Below are positions 60,070 to 64,000 of a stretch of 64,000 nt of DNA, one piece after another. This DNA comes from JAJECS01 sp965243625 (GTDB taxonomy: Bacteria; Chloroflexota; UBA11872), in the NCBI GenBank assembly GCA_965243625.1, contig CBDEVI010000002.1, positions 930,001 to 994,000 on the forward strand, given 5' to 3'. Both the position numbers and the translations under genes were made by a program. The notes below the pieces were generated by a model. The model did no database searches and was not told the DNA's origin. It worked only from the letters and a program-made list of their open reading frames with translations. The first letter of the stretch is position 1; every line of letters begins with the position of its first letter.

Positions 60070-61138
60070 CGAGCAAGAGATGCAGGGCGACTCAACCCAG
60101 CCAGCGTCGACTGAGACATCGAACGGGCAAGCCGCCAACACCATTCTCGAGATCGAGGGACTCAAGAAGTATTTCCCTATCGAGAAGGGCCTGCTGCGGC
60201 GGGTCGTTGGCTACGTCCGGGCCGTTGACGACGTCAGCCTTTCGATAGCCGAGGGGAAGACGCTCGGGCTCGTCGGCGAGTCGGGATGCGGCAAGACCAC
60301 GCTCGGCCGTTGCGTCGTGCGCGCCATCGAGCCCACCGACGGCAGCGTACGCATGCACGTCGACAACCAAGACACCGAGCTGACGGAGTTGGGCTCACGC
60401 GAGCTGCGCGAGTACCGTCGCAATCTGCAGATGGTCTTCCAGGATCCCTATTCCAGCCTGGATCCCCGAAAGACCGTGCTGGACATCGTGGGCGAGCCGC
60501 TGCGGATTCACAACGTGGCGCGTGGCCGAGAGCTCGAGACTCGGGTAAGCGAGTTGCTCGAGGTCGTCGGCCTCGACATCCGCTACCTCAAGCGCTATCC
60601 ACACGCATTCAGTGGCGGGCAGCGCCAGCGCATCGGCATTGCTCGCGCCCTGGCGTTGAACCCGAAGGTCATCATCTGCGACGAAGCCGTCTCGGCGCTG
60701 GACGTCTCGGTCCAGGCGCAGATCATCAACCTGTTGGAAGAGTTGCAGGAAGAGTTCGGCATCGCCTACCTCTTCATCGCCCATGACTTGAGCGTCGTCG
60801 AGCACATCTCCGACGAAGTGGCGGTGATGTACGTCGGGAAGGTCGTCGAGCACGCTTCCACGGAAGAGCTCTTCAGCAACCCCAGGCACCCCTACACCGA
60901 AGCCCTCATGTCGGCGGTGCCGCTCCCGGACCCCAAGCGGAAGCTGGAAGAGATCACGCTGGAGGGCGAGGTGGCCGATCCCGCGGACCCGCCGAGCGGC
61001 TGCTACTTCCACCCGCGCTGCCGCTACGCCCAGGACCGGTGCCGCGAGGAAACCCCGGAATTGCGCGTGGTTGCTGAGGGGCACGAGTCCGCCTGTCACT
61101 TTGCCGAGGAGCTCGATCTTCGCGGCGTAACCGCGTGA
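60062..61138 (+). CDS. ABC transporter ATP-binding protein (DppF/OppF type)
   Basis: A 358-residue ATPase: Walker A GESGCGKTTLGRCVV, signature FSGGQRQRIGIARAL, Walker B VIICDEAVSALD, switch His in IAHDLSVVEH, and the C-terminal cysteine motif GCYFHPRCRYAQDRC. It completes the five-gene transporter. ATG at 60062 overlaps the end of the preceding gene, giving coupled translation. The start is favoured over a GTG nine bases upstream, as the latter has no better context. Confidence 0.95.
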
Positions 61139-61212
61139 GGCAGGCTGTCCGACCGCCCGCCGTAGAAATCTGGCGAGGCGAGTCGGGCCGGCGGTTCGAA
61201 TAATCGGCAGTC

Positions 61213-61650
61213 ATGCTTCAGTTGATCGTCCCACTGACCTTGCTCATTGCCCTCGTATGCACGGGCGTGATTCTCTGGGCCTTGTGGATGATTCGGCGGG
61301 CGGCAAGCCAGATCGAAGAGCGACACCGTTTCGCCGAGCTCATCGTGAATGAGGGCGAAGTGCCGCTCCCATGGATCGAAATGTATCGGAAACGCGTGGC
61401 AAAGCTACGCCGGGCGCCGGACACATCGGCTGACGTCGAAGCCGCGACGGATCTGGCCCGTTCATCGATTGGCCGTGAACTCGACCGCCTCGTGCGGTAC
61501 GTGGAGACCACGCGTCTGGTCGCCGACGAGTTCACGCGCGAGACGCTCATCGAGGGCATCAATGAGCGCCGGCGCGAGTGGGAAGCCAGCGGCTGGCAGG
61601 AGTTTGTGGACGCGGCGCGCCGGCCGCTAAACAACCACACCGCCTCGTGA
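61213..61650 (+). CDS. Small single-pass membrane protein of unknown function
   Basis: A 145-residue protein: one N-terminal membrane segment (LIVPLTLLIALVCTGVILWALWMI) and a basic, helical cytosolic part (RRAASQIEERHRFAELIV, then WIEMYRKRVAKLRRAPD, then LARSSIGRELDRLVRYVETTRLVADEFTRETLIEGINERRREWE). No family recognised. It lies 74 bases after the transporter operon and before the isomerase gene on the same strand, so could be co-transcribed. Confidence that it is a real gene rests on codon bias and the clear membrane segment. Confidence 0.7.
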   Translation: MLQLIVPLTLLIALVCTGVILWALWMIRRAASQIEERHRFAELIVNEGEVPLPWIEMYRKRVAKLRRAPDTSADVEAATDLARSSIGRELDRLVRYVETTRLVADEFTRETLIEGINERRREWEASGWQEFVDAARRPLNNHTAS

Positions 61651-61762
61651 TGCGAGGCTTGCCAGCGTCAATCCGGAAGACATCCAGCGAACCTCTTTGC
61701 CTTCGTCCCATGGGCGGCGGCAGTCACCGGGCCACTTGCCCAGTCACATGGAGCTTTAGCGC

Positions 61763-62611
61763 ATGAAGATCGCCTACGGAACCTACGCCATGCCGAAGCA
61801 TACGCTCGAGGACGCCATCCCGATCCTGGCGAACATCGGCTACGACGGCGTCGAGATTTGCACTGGGCCGCGCCACGTCGGTTCGCTGCCGGAGGCGATG
61901 ACTCCGAGCCGGCGCGCGGCTATTCGTGGATTGCTCGCCGATCACGACATGGGCGTGCCGGCCTCGTTCGCGACAGCCCTTCACGTGCATGAGACAGAGG
62001 CCGCCAAGCACGCCGCGAATTTCGAATTTGCCCGCGAGCTCAATGGCCTGGTGCGAGATTTCGTGCCCGATCGCGAGCCGGTGCTGGCATTCGGCATCGG
62101 TGGGAGGGACTACGAGTGGCTCAAGATTCGCGACTCGCTGGCCGAGGCGGGACGCGAGTACGGGGAGCTTGCCGAGAGAGAGGGGTTCCACCTCGCAATC
62201 GAGGCCCACTCCGGCGCCGCCGTCGACCGCACCACCCGCGCGCTGTGGCTGATCGACCAGATCGGCCACGACCGGGTCAAGCTGCACTTCGACATGGTGC
62301 ACTTCTTTCTCGCCGGCGAGACGGTTGAAGAGGCGGTTCCGGCGCTGGTCCCGATCACCGGGCATACCCACGTCACGGACACGCGCGTCTACGACGACGG
62401 CAGCCTCGACCTGCTGCTCCTCGGCCAAGGCGATCTGGACACCACCGGCTATGTGCGGGCCATGCATGAGGCCGGCTGGGACGACTTCATCACCCTGGAG
62501 GTGAGTGGCATGGTCTGGAACAAGCCGGCCTACCTCCCCGTGGCTGCCGCCGAATTCGCTTATGCAACCCTGGACGGCGCATTCCGCGAAGCCGGCGTGC
62601 CTCGCGGCTAG
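61763..62611 (+). CDS. Sugar phosphate isomerase/epimerase (xylose-isomerase-like TIM barrel)
   Basis: A 282-residue AP-endonuclease-2-like protein: MKIAYGTYAMPKHTLEDAIPILANIGYDGVEI opening; metal site from Glu in LAIEAHSG, Asp in VKLHFDMVHF, His in GHTHVTDTRVYD, Glu in ITLEVSGMVW. It belongs to the family of keto-sugar and inosose isomerases and dehydratases. It ends 9 bases before the dehydrogenase gene, indicating an operon for interconverting a sugar imported by the transporter (inference). ATG 61763; no signal peptide. Confidence 0.9.
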   Translation: MKIAYGTYAMPKHTLEDAIPILANIGYDGVEICTGPRHVGSLPEAMTPSRRAAIRGLLADHDMGVPASFATALHVHETEAAKHAANFEFARELNGLVRDFVPDREPVLAFGIGGRDYEWLKIRDSLAEAGREYGELAEREGFHLAIEAHSGAAVDRTTRALWLIDQIGHDRVKLHFDMVHFFLAGETVEEAVPALVPITGHTHVTDTRVYDDGSLDLLLLGQGDLDTTGYVRAMHEAGWDDFITLEVSGMVWNKPAYLPVAAAEFAYATLDGAFREAGVPRG

Positions 62612-62620
62612 GAGACTGAC

Positions 62621-63712
62621 ATGACGCCATCCGACGAACTCGCCATCGGCATCATTGGCGCCGGCAGCATCGGCACGCGCCACTATTCAAACCTGGAGTT
62701 CATTCCCGGCAACCGAGTCGTCGCCGTATGTGATGCCGACGACGCCCAAGCCACCAAGCTGGCAAGCCGGGCCGGCGCCCGCACCTATCCGTCGGTGGAC
62801 GCGATGTTCGACGCCGAGCCCGGGCTGGACGCCGTCCTCATCTGCGTGCCGCCTGGGATCCGACGCCAAGTGTTCGAGCGGGCGGCCGAGCGAGACGTAG
62901 CCGTATTCTGTGAGAAGCCGCCGGCGGACTCCCTGGAGCACGCCCAAGCCGTGGCCCACATCGTGCGAGACAGCGGCATCGTGTGCATGGCCGGATTCAA
63001 CATGCGCTACCTGCCGCCGGTTCAGCGAATGCGCGAGCTGCTCGCTAGCCGGACGGTGAGCCTTGTGCTGTGCACCTATCTCAGCGCCCCGGCGCTCACG
63101 GGCGGGTTCCGCCCGTGGTTTTTTGACAAAGCCCGCTCTGGCGGCCCCTTGCTAGACCAAGCCATCCATTACGCCGATCTCATGCGCTATCTCGTCGGTG
63201 AGATTACGAGTGTCCACGCGTTCGGCAGCAACGTGGCGCGCCCCAAGGGTCCTGGCTTTACGGTCGAGGACACCGCCGTCAGCACGATCCAGTTCGAGTC
63301 CGGCGCGGTGGGCTACCAGGTGCATTCATGGGCGGCGCCCTGGGGGTACACGAAGTTCGAGTTCAATGGCCCGGATTTCCACCTGGAACTGGAACCCGCC
63401 GGAAACGCACCGGGCGTGTTCGGCACCATCGGCGATCCGAAGGGTGAAGGAACCGTCGTCAACGACGCGTTTCCACGAGCCGCAAGCTTGGGCCGCGACG
63501 GCTCGCGGAAACCCGACGCGCCACTCGACGCGCCGCCCGACTTCATGCACTACCAGGAGATGACCACGTTCCTGGACGCGGTCCGCACGGGCGACACCTC
63601 CGGCATCCTGAGCTCCTATGCCGACGGCATGCGCAGTCTGGCGGTCGTGCTGGCCATGAATCGTTCAATCGATTCCGGGCAGGTCGAGCCCGTGGTGGTA
63701 CCCGCCGTCTAG
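62621..63712 (+). CDS. Gfo/Idh/MocA family oxidoreductase
   Basis: A 363-residue dehydrogenase: cofactor motif IGIIGAGSIGTRHYSNL (GxGxxG), the EKP motif in VFCEKPPADSL, and the catalytic-helix segment GPLLDQAIHYADLMRYLVGE. Compared with the enzyme at 36300 this one has a complete nucleotide-binding motif. It oxidises or reduces a pyranose or cyclitol with NAD(P). Located immediately after the isomerase gene (9-base gap) and so part of the same pathway. Confidence 0.93.
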   Translation: MTPSDELAIGIIGAGSIGTRHYSNLEFIPGNRVVAVCDADDAQATKLASRAGARTYPSVDAMFDAEPGLDAVLICVPPGIRRQVFERAAERDVAVFCEKPPADSLEHAQAVAHIVRDSGIVCMAGFNMRYLPPVQRMRELLASRTVSLVLCTYLSAPALTGGFRPWFFDKARSGGPLLDQAIHYADLMRYLVGEITSVHAFGSNVARPKGPGFTVEDTAVSTIQFESGAVGYQVHSWAAPWGYTKFEFNGPDFHLELEPAGNAPGVFGTIGDPKGEGTVVNDAFPRAASLGRDGSRKPDAPLDAPPDFMHYQEMTTFLDAVRTGDTSGILSSYADGMRSLAVVLAMNRSIDSGQVEPVVVPAV

Positions 63713-63770
63713 AGACCTGGGCCGCGGGTTTCAGCTAGAAGCGGGTCCGTCGGCCTCGCCGAGCCGCGCG

Positions 63771-64000
63771 TCACTCAACGGGCCAAATGACCTCGGTCTG
63801 AAACTCCGAAGGATCCTCGACGTCGAAGGGATCGTTGAGGTAGATCTCGATGGGACCGCCAGCCGGCGTGAGGCCGCGATCCCGGATCCAATCCACCATC
63901 GAGTTGTGCGCGTCCATCAGGTTTTCGTACGGCCCCGTATGGATCATGCGGGCCACCCGCCCCGCCGGAAGCTGGCTGGCCACGACCAGGTCGCCGCCTT
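63771..64000 (-). CDS. GyrI-like/effector-binding domain protein (5' end outside window)
   Basis: The visible 76 codons are the C-terminal part of a GyrI-like (AraC effector-binding) domain: VASQLPAGRVARMIHTGPYENLMDAHNSMVDWI, TPAGGPIEIYLNDP and EFQTEVIWPVE, with the characteristic HTGPYENL and E-I-Y-L-N-D-P segments. The reading frame is open to the window edge, so the N-terminus, which might carry a MerR or AraC DNA-binding domain, is outside. Small-molecule binding is expected. Convergent with the Gfo/Idh/MocA gene. Confidence 0.88.
   Translation of the reverse strand, partial: GGDLVVASQLPAGRVARMIHTGPYENLMDAHNSMVDWIRDRGLTPAGGPIEIYLNDPFDVEDPSEFQTEVIWPVE

Overview
The window is GC-rich (roughly two thirds G+C by eye) and almost entirely coding. 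It fits a chromosome of a Chloroflexota-type or similar monoderm heterotroph. Evidence for this: a murT-gatD pair (amidation of the lipid II stem peptide, found in Gram-positive-type lineages and Chloroflexota), no outer-membrane or LPS genes, many GTG starts, an LLM-class flavin oxidoreductase, a phytanoyl-CoA dioxygenase-like enzyme, and many BNR/sialidase-fold proteins. That gene mix is familiar from SAR202-like and sponge-associated Chloroflexota. The taxonomic call is inference; no rRNA gene is present.

Layout. 1-8.7 kb: housekeeping genes (a receiver-like/DUF3052 fusion, SRPBCC, two HIT proteins, a DUF402 protein, a membrane Rieske protein, an alpha/beta hydrolase, gatD-murT, a lone GlcE-like flavoprotein). 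8.7-15.1 kb: tRNA-Pro(CGG), directly followed by a HARE-HARE-Mrr nuclease, then a carotenoid-desaturase-like oxidoreductase, a methyltransferase, a DUF4268 nuclease-like protein, an orphan VapB-type antitoxin and a complete vapBC operon. 15.2-19.3 kb: a TroABCD-type Mn/Zn/Fe ABC transporter whose two permeases both end in winged-helix, DtxR-like tails, behind a promoter overlapped by a palindrome. 19.4-24.2 kb: a compact operon of FAD oxidoreductase, BNR protein, alpha/beta hydrolase, SDR and SnoaL-like protein. 24.3-40.9 kb: GNAT, a tandem DUF4352-like anchored protein, a class-III aminotransferase, another BNR protein, an LLM oxidoreductase, an unidentified alpha/alpha-barrel-like protein, an MDR dehydrogenase, a group-II PLP decarboxylase, a dimethylformamidase-like large subunit, a Gfo/Idh/MocA oxidoreductase, relBE, a BNR protein, a membrane protein and a phytanoyl-CoA dioxygenase-like enzyme. 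41-44.9 kb: a solitary PD-(D/E)XK protein, a DapA-superfamily protein lacking the usual tyrosine, a membrane protein and a VOC protein. 45-54 kb: an HpaI aldolase/BNR/sugar-isomerase operon divergent from a GHL10-like hydrolase, then a large beta-propeller and a GH42-like protein. 54.5-63.7 kb: a complete Dpp/Opp-type ABC transporter (binding protein, two permeases, two ATPases), a small membrane protein, a sugar-phosphate isomerase and a Gfo/Idh/MocA dehydrogenase. The window ends inside a GyrI-like gene.

How it fits together (inference): from 42 to 64 kb the genes look like machinery for importing a small glycoside, oligosaccharide or sugar acid through the Dpp-type transporter and processing it in the cytoplasm. 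None of the BNR, GH42 or GHL10 proteins shows a signal peptide. Downstream steps would be isomerases, Gfo/Idh/MocA dehydrogenases and aldolases of the HpaI and DapA folds. The substrate cannot be read from sequence.

Short palindromic intergenic repeats are scattered between convergent or co-directional genes. No CRISPR array, insertion sequence, prophage or rRNA was found.
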